Shown here: positions 14,769 through 23,442 of the stretch, piece after piece
Layout: every line of letters starts with the position of its first letter
How positions within the stretch are numbered: position 1 is the stretch's first letter
NCBI GenBank assembly: GCA_903845195.1
Contig: CAIMWO010000014.1
Span: 1-32,298, forward strand
Direction: 5' to 3'
Source: an uncultured Phycisphaerales bacterium
GTDB lineage: Bacteria > Planctomycetota > Phycisphaerae > WQYP01
Length of the DNA: 32,298 nucleotides
Made by a program: the position numbers and the translations under genes
Notes under the pieces: generated by a model
What the model saw: the letters and a program-made list of their open reading frames with translations, nothing else
Database searches by the model: none
Told to the model about the DNA's origin: nothing

Positions 14769-15230
14769 ATGAGAAACCGTCTTGATCGTCAGCTTCGAAC
14801 GCACACCGGGCCGAATATGACACCGATGGTCGACATTGTGATGTGCATCCTGATTTTCTTCATGATTGCCAGCTCGCTGGTTCCGGAATTTCTGCTGGCG
14901 AGCCCGTTGCTGGCGGCTCCCACGACGACGGATGTCAGGCAACGGGTAAATGTTCCGCCGCCGCCGGCGCGAGCGGAGATCGAGATCAAGAAGGACGGCC
15001 AGGACATCTGGGTAGCGGCCTTTGGAAACGTGATGAAAATGGATCGTCCGGGCGCCGGGGCCAACGAAGCGATCCTGGCCCTGTTCGAGTCCAAGAAGGC
15101 GGGCCTGAGCGATGACGTGCAGATCATCATCCGGCCCCAGCGCCTGGTGCGATACCAGGATGTTGTGACGATTTACGATTTCTGCATCAAGGCCCGGTTC
15201 AGGCAGGTCACTTTCGCACCTGCCCGATAA
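14769..15230 (+). CDS. ExbD/TolR family protein, paralogue 2
   Basis: This 153-residue protein has the membrane helix motif GPNMTPMVDIVMCILIFF with the conserved aspartate D22. The periplasmic domain has a Pro-rich connector (NVPPPPARAEIEIKKDG) and ends ARFRQVTFAPAR, almost the same ending as paralogue 3 (AHFKQVAFAPAR). The pair therefore probably arose by duplication. It starts 26 bases after paralogue 1, with a GAAGG ribosome binding site. Confidence 0.92.
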   Translation: MRNRLDRQLRTHTGPNMTPMVDIVMCILIFFMIASSLVPEFLLASPLLAAPTTTDVRQRVNVPPPPARAEIEIKKDGQDIWVAAFGNVMKMDRPGAGANEAILALFESKKAGLSDDVQIIIRPQRLVRYQDVVTIYDFCIKARFRQVTFAPAR

Positions 15231-15250
15231 CAGGATTTCCAAATCCCCAA

Positions 15251-15302
15251 AGAGGATTGAAATATGAGTTCTGGCGGCGGAAAAAAGGTCCTTTGAAGAA
15301 GA
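15251..15302 (+). promoter_or_regulatory. Recoding or reinitiation leader of third exbD
   Basis: AGAGGA (15251-15256) is ideally spaced (seven bases) for the ATG at 15264. That ATG opens a ten-codon frame, MSSGGGKKVL, ending in TGA at 15294-15296, which is not the ExbD frame. The heptamer A-AAA-AAG (15281-15287) is in exact register for a -1 slip into the ExbD frame (GPLKKMSAH...). The in-frame ATG at 15302 lies five bases after the TGA, so termination-reinitiation is also possible. One extra A in the run would also fuse the frames, so an assembly error must be considered. Confidence 0.55.
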
Positions 15303-15754
15303 TGTCGGCTCACGTCGGACCGAACATGACGCCTATGGTCGACGTCGTTATGTGCATCCTGATCTTCTTCATGCTCGGCAGCACGTTTGTCGCGCCGGAG
15401 CTCTTTCTCACCAGCAACATGCCCGCGATCGATAAGGCGGGTCTGGGCACGGAACAGACGAATAACAAGATGCCCGACGTTCGCATGAACATTGTTTTGA
15501 AACGGGAGGGCGGCGATACCTGGGTTTCCGCCTTTGACTCGGCGTTGCTGAAGATGAACAAGATCGATGACATCGATCAGTCGTCAAACACGACGATTCG
15601 CGAGTATTTCGAACAGAAGAAGGCGGGCATCAGCGACTCGGTGCAGATTATTGTCAGTCCCGATCGCCTGGTTCCGTACCAGGATGTCATCACCATTTAC
15701 GATTACTGCATGAAAGCGCACTTCAAGCAAGTGGCTTTTGCACCGGCCCGTTGA
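15302..15754 (+). CDS. ExbD/TolR family protein, paralogue 3
   Basis: Read from the ATG at 15302, this 150-residue protein has the helix motif GPNMTPMVDVVMCILIFF with the conserved aspartate D14 and a periplasmic domain ending AHFKQVAFAPAR. It is the sister of paralogue 2. Its start is unusual. The frame is open to a TTG at 15257, but the AGAGGA motif directly touches that codon and instead suits an out-of-frame ATG at 15264. The real N-terminus may be MSSGGGKK fused by a -1 slip to GPLKKMSAH, or MSAH by reinitiation. Either would give a working membrane helix, since the region before GPNMTP is only a cytoplasmic tail. Confidence 0.88.
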   Translation: MSAHVGPNMTPMVDVVMCILIFFMLGSTFVAPELFLTSNMPAIDKAGLGTEQTNNKMPDVRMNIVLKREGGDTWVSAFDSALLKMNKIDDIDQSSNTTIREYFEQKKAGISDSVQIIVSPDRLVPYQDVITIYDYCMKAHFKQVAFAPAR

Positions 15755-15815
15755 CAATTGAGACGACATCGTGGAACTTCCTGACGTGGGCGGTGGTGGG
15801 GAGAAAAGCGGGTGC

Positions 15816-18509
15816 ATGATGAACGGAAATCTTTTGCGAATAATTCTGTCGGCTGCGGTGGTTGGCGCGTGCGCCGGGGCGCTGCCTTCGGCGATGGGCC
15901 AGACGAGGCCCAATGCGGCGCTGCGCGGGCCAGGGCATTCGGAATCGATGCTGGCCCGCGAGCTGTTGCGTCTGCGGCAGACGGATTTGATCAAGGCTGC
16001 CGCGGAGGACAGCAAGGGCAAGGCGGTCGAACCGCTCTGGAAGGCTGAGGCGATCTTCGCCACCTGGGACGACATTGCCAAGGACCGCGTCGATATTCCG
16101 CACGCCACGCAGGACTATGTAGAGTCCGTCAAGAAATATGTGGACGCCCAGGGCAGCAACGTCGACGGCACCTGGGCGATCGACCAGGCCAAGTTCATTT
16201 TCGCGCGCCTGTCCGAACCGATCATCAACCGCATGGAATACTTTTCGAACGGCGAGAAGGACCGTGCGGCCCTTACGCCGATGGCCCAGCTTGCCGACCG
16301 CATGCTCAAGGTTTCCAGCGAAGCCCTTCAGGCGGAAATGAGCTATCTCAGCAGTAATGCGGGCCGGTCACGGTACACGTCGGAGGACGCGTACAACGAT
16401 GCGTTTATTCATGCGACGGACAATCTGACCGAAGTGGAATATTACGGCGCCTGGGCGAAGTATTTTCTGGCGATGTCGATGGAGCCGGGCAATCCGAACC
16501 GCGCCAAGCTTTTGAATGATGCGGCGACGGTTCTGAATAAGTGGGCGGATGATGCCGAAGACAACGGGGTGAACTCCCAGGCCCTGCTGCTCCGCGGCAA
16601 GTCGGAAAGCGAGGCCGGAAAGGTGGACCAGGCGGTCGCCGATCTGTCGAAGGCGCAAACGTATAGAGCGGCCCCGGCGTGGGTACAGTACCAGGCGCGC
16701 TACCAGACGGTGGTGGCGCGCCTCAACGCGCGCGATTTCAAGGCCGCCCGGGCGGATTTCGAGAACTTCAAGAATTCCATTCCCAAGGATAACAAGGAAG
16801 CGCTGCTGAGCGCGGAAATTCTCGATTACCGCCTGGCTTGGGCGGAAGCGGATACTGTTGCCGAAAAGGAACGTCCGGAGAAGAAGATTGCGGCGTTGAA
16901 GATCCTGGGCGGGATCATCGAGCGTGAGCCGAAATTCCGTTTCATGATCTATGATCAGTTGGCATCGCAGATTCCGGACAACACGGACATCAACACCCTC
17001 ATGCCGCTGCAGCAGTTGGCGATCGCCAATTCCAAGAGCATGGGTCAGAAGGGCGACACGCCCAAGAGCCGCGAGAGCCTGCAGGCCGCAGTGAAGGCGG
17101 CGGCTTCTGTCATAGAGAATAAGAATGCCACAGCGGCCGAGAAGTTGGAAGCTACGTACCTGGCTGGGGTGTGCAGTTCGGTTCTCAATGATTTGATGGC
17201 TGCGGTTAAGTACAACGTTGCTTTTGCCCGTACCGCACCTTCGACGGATACCCGTGCCAAGGAAATGCTGCAATTGGCGCTGGAACAGATCGGCAAGCTG
17301 CGCTTGATCGCCGTCGGTCAGGGCATCAGCCCCGAGCTTAAGGAACTGCAGGATGAAGCGCTGGCCATGGCCACCGGCGCTTATAAGGATCCGCGCTGGT
17401 ATTACACGCGCGGGCGCACGCTTGAAGACTCAGGCAAGGCGGAAAATCTGGTCGAGGCTGCAAAGCTTTACGAAATGATTCCTGTGACGGACAAGAATTA
17501 CCTCGATGCCCGTTATCATCTGATCCTGGTTTCGATGCTTCGTCTCAAGCAGATCAATGCAGGGGGCGACGAGCACGCCATCAAGGATGCGGCCGCGGAT
17601 CTATTCAAGGCCTGCACCAAATTCGTGCAGTTGCTGGACGATCCGCCGCAGGGCGTTTCTCCGGAGGCGCTGACGCGTGCCCGCGCATATCGAGTGGATA
17701 TCTGGCTGGTGGAGATTGATGCAGCGCTGAATCCGGCGGTCAAACGAAGTGATGTGGCGATCGACCGTCTTACCAAACTCGATGCCATGCGGGACAAACT
17801 TCCGGCAGAAACCCGCGGTTCACTGCTCAAATACAAGGTCCAGGCGTATCAGCAGGCGAACAAGCCGGAGCTTGCGGTGAAAGCCATCAAGGATGATTCC
17901 AGGGCGACCGGCGCCGACTCGGTGAGGATCATCGCCAACTTCGTCTATACACTGGTCCAGGAAATCGACGATGTCGAAGCCCGCGATCCGGCGGAGGCCA
18001 AGCACAAGGCTTCGCTGGCGGTCGATCTGCTGGCCGAATTGATCAAGTCTTCTGAGGCCGATCCTGCTTTGAAAACCGAGCAGGGCCTGAAAGACATCTA
18101 CGGTTTCAAACAACTGCAAAGCGATCTGATGGTGCGTGCCCATCGCACGAAGGAAGCCATTGAACTGGCGAAGAAACTTCAGGACGGCCAGCCGCAGGAT
18201 ATCTTCAATTTCATGACCGAAGCGCGAGCGGATTTTGCCGTCGCCGAGGATTCGGGAACTGCCGCGGATTACAATGTCGCCCAGGATTATTTCTCGCGCA
18301 TCCTCGTCAAGCTGAACGTGGGCAGCGAAAGCTATTGGGAATGCTATCTGCGGATCATTCAGTGCATCGAGAAGACTGGCGGACCCACGGCTGCGGCCAG
18401 CATCAAGAAGACGCTGGGCGATCTCAAGGCGGTGCACGGGACCAAGGTCGGCGGTACAAAATACAAGGAAGCCTTTGATAAATTGATCATCAAATACGGC
18501 GTGGTGTAG
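15816..18509 (+). CDS. Long secreted helical-repeat protein (TPR-like)
   Basis: This 897-residue protein starts with a signal peptide (about residues 1-29, ending SAMGQ). The rest is almost entirely predicted amphipathic helix with Ala/Lys/Glu-rich repeats, including ALLLRGKSESEAGKVDQAVADLSKA and similar pairs, the pattern of tetratricopeptide-like solenoids. It probably resides in the periplasm as a protein-protein scaffold and may be what the vWA/ExbB/ExbD complex acts on; that role is inferred from the operon. The frame is open to a GTG at 15771. I chose the ATG pair at 15816/15819 because it puts the signal peptide at the N-terminus. The gene ends 44 bases before a strong terminator. Confidence 0.8.
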   Translation: MMNGNLLRIILSAAVVGACAGALPSAMGQTRPNAALRGPGHSESMLARELLRLRQTDLIKAAAEDSKGKAVEPLWKAEAIFATWDDIAKDRVDIPHATQDYVESVKKYVDAQGSNVDGTWAIDQAKFIFARLSEPIINRMEYFSNGEKDRAALTPMAQLADRMLKVSSEALQAEMSYLSSNAGRSRYTSEDAYNDAFIHATDNLTEVEYYGAWAKYFLAMSMEPGNPNRAKLLNDAATVLNKWADDAEDNGVNSQALLLRGKSESEAGKVDQAVADLSKAQTYRAAPAWVQYQARYQTVVARLNARDFKAARADFENFKNSIPKDNKEALLSAEILDYRLAWAEADTVAEKERPEKKIAALKILGGIIEREPKFRFMIYDQLASQIPDNTDINTLMPLQQLAIANSKSMGQKGDTPKSRESLQAAVKAAASVIENKNATAAEKLEATYLAGVCSSVLNDLMAAVKYNVAFARTAPSTDTRAKEMLQLALEQIGKLRLIAVGQGISPELKELQDEALAMATGAYKDPRWYYTRGRTLEDSGKAENLVEAAKLYEMIPVTDKNYLDARYHLILVSMLRLKQINAGGDEHAIKDAAADLFKACTKFVQLLDDPPQGVSPEALTRARAYRVDIWLVEIDAALNPAVKRSDVAIDRLTKLDAMRDKLPAETRGSLLKYKVQAYQQANKPELAVKAIKDDSRATGADSVRIIANFVYTLVQEIDDVEARDPAEAKHKASLAVDLLAELIKSSEADPALKTEQGLKDIYGFKQLQSDLMVRAHRTKEAIELAKKLQDGQPQDIFNFMTEARADFAVAEDSGTAADYNVAQDYFSRILVKLNVGSESYWECYLRIIQCIEKTGGPTAAASIKKTLGDLKAVHGTKVGGTKYKEAFDKLIIKYGVV

Positions 18510-18553
18510 CGCTTCATTGGATGGGTGCGGCTTCTTCCACAGCAAAAAAACAA

Positions 18554-18596
18554 CGAAGGCCTGAATGTATTGCGTGCATTCAGGCCTTCGCGTTTT
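18554..18596 (+). terminator. Bidirectional intrinsic terminator
   Basis: CGAAGGCCTGAATG (18554-18567) and CATTCAGGCCTTCG (18577-18590) form a perfect 14-bp stem with a nine-base loop. TTTT follows on the plus strand. On the minus strand the run of seven A's at 18544-18550 supplies the T-tract. It would end both the plus-strand envelope operon and the convergent mannosidase gene. Confidence 0.9.
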
Positions 18597-18621
18597 CATG
18601 GAGAGGCAGATGCGGAGCCTC

Positions 18622-21600
18622 TTATTTTGCCAGCTTCACGCGGAAGGTGCGGATTTCATAGGGCTTCACAAAGAAGCTCAGGGTGTGGTTTTTCCAAGAG
18701 GCCGGGGATTCTTCGCGTTCCAGCAGATTCACTTCGCCGGCGCTGGCGATCTTGCGGGAGAATTTGACGGCGACATCGCCTGAGGCGCCGTGGCGTTCGA
18801 CGAGGCGGATGATCAGGTCGCTGGATTTCTCGGCCTTTTTCACTGCTTCGAGGGTGATGCCGTCGCCCATGACTTCCACGAAGGAGTTCGTTGCGGGCCA
18901 ATTGCCTGCACGGGGTTTGGTAACGCATGCCACGGCGGGGTTATTGAGGTCGAGTGCCTTGGCGACGGTACCGGCCTCGCGCCATGAGAGGTCGTGGGGG
19001 TAGAGCGAGTAGGTGAACCAGTGTTCTTCCTGGTCGCTCATGGGGTCCGGCGAGATGGGGCCGCGGAGGAGCGTGAGGGCCATCATCTGGCCGAAGGCTT
19101 CGTGGCCGTACTTGCAGTCGTTGAGCAGGCTGAGGCCGTAGTCGCCTTGGGAGAGGTCCATCCACTGGTGGGCGGGGACTTCGAACTTGGCTTCATCGTA
19201 GGAGTGGTTGCGATAGGCGCTGCGCTGGATGTTGCCGTAGGCGATGTCGTAGGTGGCGAGGCGCGAGTTGATGGTGGTGTGGAAGCGGGTTTTGAGCAGT
19301 TTCTGTTGCTCGTGCCAGTCGATCCAGGTTTCGAAATCGATGCGTGGGGAGTCGTGGCCGAGCACGATGCGCTGGATGAGGCGAGAACTGCGGAAGTTCC
19401 GCCGGACTTCGATGGCGGAGCGCACCGGGCCTTCTTCGACGACCGTGACGGTGGCGCCGGAAATGTCGAATTCGACGTTGGTGTAACTCGGTGCGATATC
19501 CCAGGCTTCGTACTTGCCGGGGACGTCTTCGTATAGCTGGAAGACGTTGCCTTTTTTTGCCGGATCGATGCACTGGCGGCCGGTCTTCTTGTCGAGCAGT
19601 TCGATGATCTGGCCTTCGTTGTTGAAACGCACTTTTACGAAGGCGTTCTCAAGGAGGCTTTTTGTGACCTTCACGGTCGGGAACGTTTTGCCTTTGCCCT
19701 TGGCGAGGTGGAAGGTTTTGTAGCCAGCGGCCGGTAGATGGGGCGCGGAGAACACCAGGGTGCGTTTGCCGGTTTCGTAGTGCGTGATGAACTGGTGCGG
19801 CAGTTCGGCGCCGGAAGCATCCAGAACATGAATTGCTTTCTCGGGATATTCCACTTGAACGATGGTGTTTCGCGGTTGGCCGAGCGAGTTGAATACGACG
19901 ATGGCGTCTCCGTCGCCGCGGGTATCGATTTTCGCGACGATGCCATTGAGGGCGGTGGTCAGCGTCTTTTTGCCGGTGCCAACGGCGGTGGCGTAGGCTT
20001 CCTGCAGGTCCAGATAGACGGGCGGGATGTGGGAGCCGGGCAGGGAGTCGTGGAACTGATTGAGGAGGACGGTTTTCCAGCCGCTGGTCAGGTCTGCTTG
20101 CGGGTAGATGCCTCCGGAGAAGCAGGAGAATATTTCCGCTTCGCGGTAGAGGTTTTCGCAGCGTCGATTGAGTTTTTTCAGTCTGGCCTTGGTGGTGAAC
20201 GTGCCGCGATGTTCTTCGAGATAGAGTTCATCGTTCCAGATCGGCAGGTCGGCGTCCTGGGCCTTGCGGGCGATGCTGTCGAGGGCGTCTTCGATTTTGC
20301 CGGCCTTCGTGGGCGTGACGCCGGGGAAATCCTTGTAGCGTTTGAGATATTCGAGCATTTCGGGGTCGGGTCCGCCGCCGCCATCGCCCCAGCCGTAGTT
20401 GTAGAGGGATTCGCCGATGTTCTTCTTGTCGGAGAAATTCCGCCAATGTTCGGCCATGTGGTCGGGTTCGACGGTGCCGATGAAGTGGGTCGGTGGCACG
20501 AGGGCGAGGACCTTGGTGCCGTCCATGCCTTGCCACCAGAAGGTGTTTTTCTTCCAGGGATTGGTGTCGTTCCAGACGACCATTTTGTGGGTGACGAAGT
20601 ATTTCATGCCGCACTTGGCGATGATCTGGGGCATGGCCCAGGAATTGCCGAAAACGTCGGGGCACCAGTAGGTGTGCGGCGTGATGCCGAATTCCTGTTC
20701 GATGAACTGCACGCCGTAGAGGATCTGGCGGACGAAGGATTCGCCGGAGATGAGGTTGCAATCCGGCTCCACCCATGAGCCGCCGATGACTTCCCAGCGG
20801 CCTTCTTTCACGCGTTTTTTCATTTCCTGATACATGGACGGGAAATTTTGTTTCATTTCTTCGTACATCACGGGCTGGCTCTGGGAGAAGACGTAGTCGG
20901 GGTATTGCTCCATCAGCCGGAGGGTCGAGGCGTGGGTGCGGCCGAGTTTGCGGACGAATTCGGCGTGGGTCCAGAGGAAGACGATGTCGAGGTGGGAGTT
21001 GCCGCAGAGATGCACGAGGCCGTCTTTCTTGAATCGATCGGTCTGATAAATTTCTTTGCGCAGGATGGCGCGGGCCCGGCGGGCGTTTTCGAAGAATTTC
21101 TTGGGGGATTTTTCGTTTTGATCCAGCGGTTCGATGGCCTTGGCCATTCCGGCTTTCAGAAATTCCAGTAGCAGGGGTTCCTGGTTGGGAGCGATCATTA
21201 CGTTGTAGGCGGCGCGGAAATCCCAGTAGATATCGTTGAGTTCCTGGTCCATCACCGCAAAGTGGGAGGATTCGAAGGTCTTGATTTCCGACTCGCCGAA
21301 GTGCCACATGATGTAGGCTTCGGCATCGAAATCGTAAGTTTCGTTGCCTTTGGCTTTGTCCGTGAGGATGACGGTATCGCGGAAGGGGTCGAGTCCGTGA
21401 AACGGTTTGCCGTTGACGTTGATCAGGCCGTCGCCGCCGAAGTAAATTTTGAGGGCCACTTTTTGGCCGGCGAACCGGCGGGGCATTTTGGCTTTGCAGC
21501 GGAACATGGCGCTCATGTCGGGCCCGCCCCAGTGCTGGCCCACCTCGATCGGGCGCCAGTCTTTGTCGATGAACTTGCGTTCCCGATGGCGGGTGTACTT

Positions 21601-21777
21601 GAACTGGCGGTATTCCCATCCGGTGAGGGGCTCGGTTTCGGCGAAGATCGCGGCTTTGAGGGCGTTGATCTTGATTTCGACGGTCTCTTCGAAGGAGATA
21701 ATCCGGCGCTGCTTTTGTTTGATCTCGAGGCGCCATCGTTTGAGAATATCTTCAATTCCGCTGGTTTTACCCGCCAT
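18622..21777 (-). CDS. Glycoside hydrolase family 38 alpha-mannosidase
   Basis: A 1051-residue retaining alpha-mannosidase. The N-terminal beta domain precedes the GH38 catalytic barrel (from about residue 255). The metal-binding H262-x-D264 is in GNSHLDIVFLW, and the catalytic nucleophile is D374 in WCPDVFGNS. NQFHDSLPGSHIPPVY gives the later metal-binding His-Asp pair. The large beta-sandwich C-terminal half (about 680-1051) is normal for the family. There is no signal peptide, so it probably acts in the cytoplasm on imported mannosides. AAGGAG before the ATG supports the start. It stands alone, with a predicted promoter at 21837-21864. Confidence 0.92.
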   Translation of the reverse strand: MAGKTSGIEDILKRWRLEIKQKQRRIISFEETVEIKINALKAAIFAETEPLTGWEYRQFKYTRHRERKFIDKDWRPIEVGQHWGGPDMSAMFRCKAKMPRRFAGQKVALKIYFGGDGLINVNGKPFHGLDPFRDTVILTDKAKGNETYDFDAEAYIMWHFGESEIKTFESSHFAVMDQELNDIYWDFRAAYNVMIAPNQEPLLLEFLKAGMAKAIEPLDQNEKSPKKFFENARRARAILRKEIYQTDRFKKDGLVHLCGNSHLDIVFLWTHAEFVRKLGRTHASTLRLMEQYPDYVFSQSQPVMYEEMKQNFPSMYQEMKKRVKEGRWEVIGGSWVEPDCNLISGESFVRQILYGVQFIEQEFGITPHTYWCPDVFGNSWAMPQIIAKCGMKYFVTHKMVVWNDTNPWKKNTFWWQGMDGTKVLALVPPTHFIGTVEPDHMAEHWRNFSDKKNIGESLYNYGWGDGGGGPDPEMLEYLKRYKDFPGVTPTKAGKIEDALDSIARKAQDADLPIWNDELYLEEHRGTFTTKARLKKLNRRCENLYREAEIFSCFSGGIYPQADLTSGWKTVLLNQFHDSLPGSHIPPVYLDLQEAYATAVGTGKKTLTTALNGIVAKIDTRGDGDAIVVFNSLGQPRNTIVQVEYPEKAIHVLDASGAELPHQFITHYETGKRTLVFSAPHLPAAGYKTFHLAKGKGKTFPTVKVTKSLLENAFVKVRFNNEGQIIELLDKKTGRQCIDPAKKGNVFQLYEDVPGKYEAWDIAPSYTNVEFDISGATVTVVEEGPVRSAIEVRRNFRSSRLIQRIVLGHDSPRIDFETWIDWHEQQKLLKTRFHTTINSRLATYDIAYGNIQRSAYRNHSYDEAKFEVPAHQWMDLSQGDYGLSLLNDCKYGHEAFGQMMALTLLRGPISPDPMSDQEEHWFTYSLYPHDLSWREAGTVAKALDLNNPAVACVTKPRAGNWPATNSFVEVMGDGITLEAVKKAEKSSDLIIRLVERHGASGDVAVKFSRKIASAGEVNLLEREESPASWKNHTLSFFVKPYEIRTFRVKLAK

Positions 21778-21836
21778 AGAATCTCCTTGGGCCGTGAGAT
21801 GATCCTGTCATCTGCTGGTGCGCAGCGCAAGGGTGT

Positions 21837-21864
21837 ATCCTACTAGGATCTGATTTGCTGGCAA
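21837..21864 (-). promoter_or_regulatory. Predicted promoter with palindrome at -10, mannosidase gene
   Basis: On the minus strand TTGCCA (-35) and TAGGAT (-10) are 16 bp apart, about 60 bases upstream of the mannosidase ATG. The -10 box is one arm of a perfect palindrome, ATCCTA-C-TAGGAT (21837-21849). A repressor bound there would block the promoter, which would make sense for a sugar-inducible gene. Regulation is inferred. Confidence 0.4.
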
Positions 21865-21919
21865 TACAGCAAGGGAGTGTTTGCTCCGCTTTTTTGGGAT
21901 GACGGAGTCCTGGCAGAGC

Positions 21920-22672
21920 CTAATTTCGCCGTGCGATGGCGGCCCGGATGGGCGTGAGGAACGGAAGGACGACGTGGTCGTCGATGAACTTCGTGCCGAC
22001 GTCGATGAGTTGGGCCTGCAGTTCGTGGAGTTCGGGGAGTTTACGTCCGCCGGACCATTGGCGGATGATGACATAGAGGCTGAGCATTTCTTCCGAGTAC
22101 TCGCCGGTGCGAATCTGAGCGGCCGACGTGCGCGGTTCGACCCAGACGCGGGCGTGCTGACGGGAATCTTCGGAGATGGTCACGATGCCCGAAAGCTCGA
22201 AATTGACGCCCTTGGCGTGCGGCGCATCCATCAGGCGAGCCATCGGGGAGTCACCCAGCAGGGCCTCGGCGATCAGTTCGTGGTGATTTCCTTTGTACGT
22301 GAAATCAAACCCCCAGAGGACATCCAGGTAGTCCATGTCGATCGGGCTTACGGCCAGATAAAAGGGGGCCGTTTCGAGGACGTTGCGGTTGTAGTCGTAA
22401 GCGTCGGCCGGCGTGGGAGGGTTGACGTATCCGCAGGAGAGGCGGTTGGCTTCCATGTTCAGCCAGCGGTAGGTGTTGCTCTCCCGTGCTTCTTCGACGG
22501 ACGCTTCGCCGGAGCGTGGATCCTGATGAAAGTTGACCATCGTGGGGTAGAGTTTCTGCAGGCGTTCGAAAAAGGCGATGATGCCGGCGCGATCGGTGGG
22601 CAGCTTCATCTGCGTGCCGAGCCGCATGTTGATGTAGAAATCGTCGCACAGAGCTGAATACGAATTGGACAT
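21920..22672 (-). CDS. Conserved-looking protein of unknown function
   Basis: I do not recognise this 250-residue soluble protein. It has no signal peptide or membrane helix. Visible features are an aromatic- and acid-rich centre (NMEANRLSCGYVNPPTPA, then LDVLWGFDFTYKGNHHEL) and a C-terminal helical region (LPELHELQAQLIDVGTKF). GAAAGG lies six bases before the ATG. It shares a 162-bp intergenic region with the divergent nrdR gene and lies 142 bases upstream of the mannosidase gene, on the same strand. Confidence 0.75.
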   Translation of the reverse strand: MSNSYSALCDDFYINMRLGTQMKLPTDRAGIIAFFERLQKLYPTMVNFHQDPRSGEASVEEARESNTYRWLNMEANRLSCGYVNPPTPADAYDYNRNVLETAPFYLAVSPIDMDYLDVLWGFDFTYKGNHHELIAEALLGDSPMARLMDAPHAKGVNFELSGIVTISEDSRQHARVWVEPRTSAAQIRTGEYSEEMLSLYVIIRQWSGGRKLPELHELQAQLIDVGTKFIDDHVVLPFLTPIRAAIARRN

Positions 22673-22834
22673 CCCGAACCTTTCAGATAATTCCAGACCC
22701 GTATATTACTGTAGCGCGACAAATTGCGGCATGGAGGACAAAGAGTTTTGGGGGTGCGAAGGGGGGGATCGGCGTATTTGACGGCTGCGCCGCGCGCGAT
22801 TAGCGTTAGGGTCTTCACATTTTTCGGAATTTGC

Positions 22835-23332
22835 ATGCGCTGCCCTTTTTGCCACGCTGACGATAAAGATCGCGTTATCGACTCCCGTCCCGTTGAGGAC
22901 GGGCAGGCGATTCGCCGCCGTCGCGTCTGCGAGAATTGCACCCGCCGTTACACCACTTATGAGCGCATCGAAGAGACCGTACGCCTCATGGTGATCAAGA
23001 AGGATGGCACCCGTGTGCCGTACGACCGCAACAAGATTCTCTCGGGCATTCAGAAGGCCTGCTATAAACGCCCGGTCAGTTCGGAGATGCTCTCGAAGAT
23101 CGTCGATGCTGTTGAAGAGGAGGTTTCCCGTGCATTCCAGCGGGAGGTTCCCAGCGAGTTTATCGGGGAATGCATCATGAAATACCTGCGTAAGATCGAT
23201 CCGATTGCGTATGTTCGCTTCGCTTCCGTCTATCGCGAATTCCAGGATGTGCGGCAACTGGTCGATGAGGCCCAGGACGCTCTCGAGCGCTCCCGCGACG
23301 CCGATCCGAGCCAGCGGGATCTCTTTCCCTGA
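22835..23332 (+). CDS. nrdR: Transcriptional repressor NrdR
   Basis: NrdR represses ribonucleotide reductase genes in response to nucleotide levels. The 165 residues open with a zinc ribbon (MRCPFC ... CENCTRRYTTYE) and continue with an ATP-cone domain (about residues 48-138; VIKKDGTRVPYDRNKILSGI). The long C-terminal tail ends in ERSRDADPSQRDLFP. The frame is open upstream to 22724, but the ATG at 22835 gives the universal start MRCPFC. No ribonucleotide reductase gene is present. No strong ribosome binding site precedes the start. Confidence 0.95.
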   Translation: MRCPFCHADDKDRVIDSRPVEDGQAIRRRRVCENCTRRYTTYERIEETVRLMVIKKDGTRVPYDRNKILSGIQKACYKRPVSSEMLSKIVDAVEEEVSRAFQREVPSEFIGECIMKYLRKIDPIAYVRFASVYREFQDVRQLVDEAQDALERSRDADPSQRDLFP

Positions 23333-23442
23333 GCTTTCGCTCTTCGGGCGGCCTAAGCCCTGTTTCTTACCCCCGTTCCTATGGTAAAATCTTCTCCCGG
23401 CGTGGTTTGGAATCTTTTCCCCCTTTGGCGTGGAGAATCCCG

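Noticed and set aside
18622..21777. Long plus-strand frames opposite the mannosidase gene (for example 19738-20778)
   Set aside because: They are shadows of high-GC coding DNA; the minus-strand frame has complete GH38 motifs.
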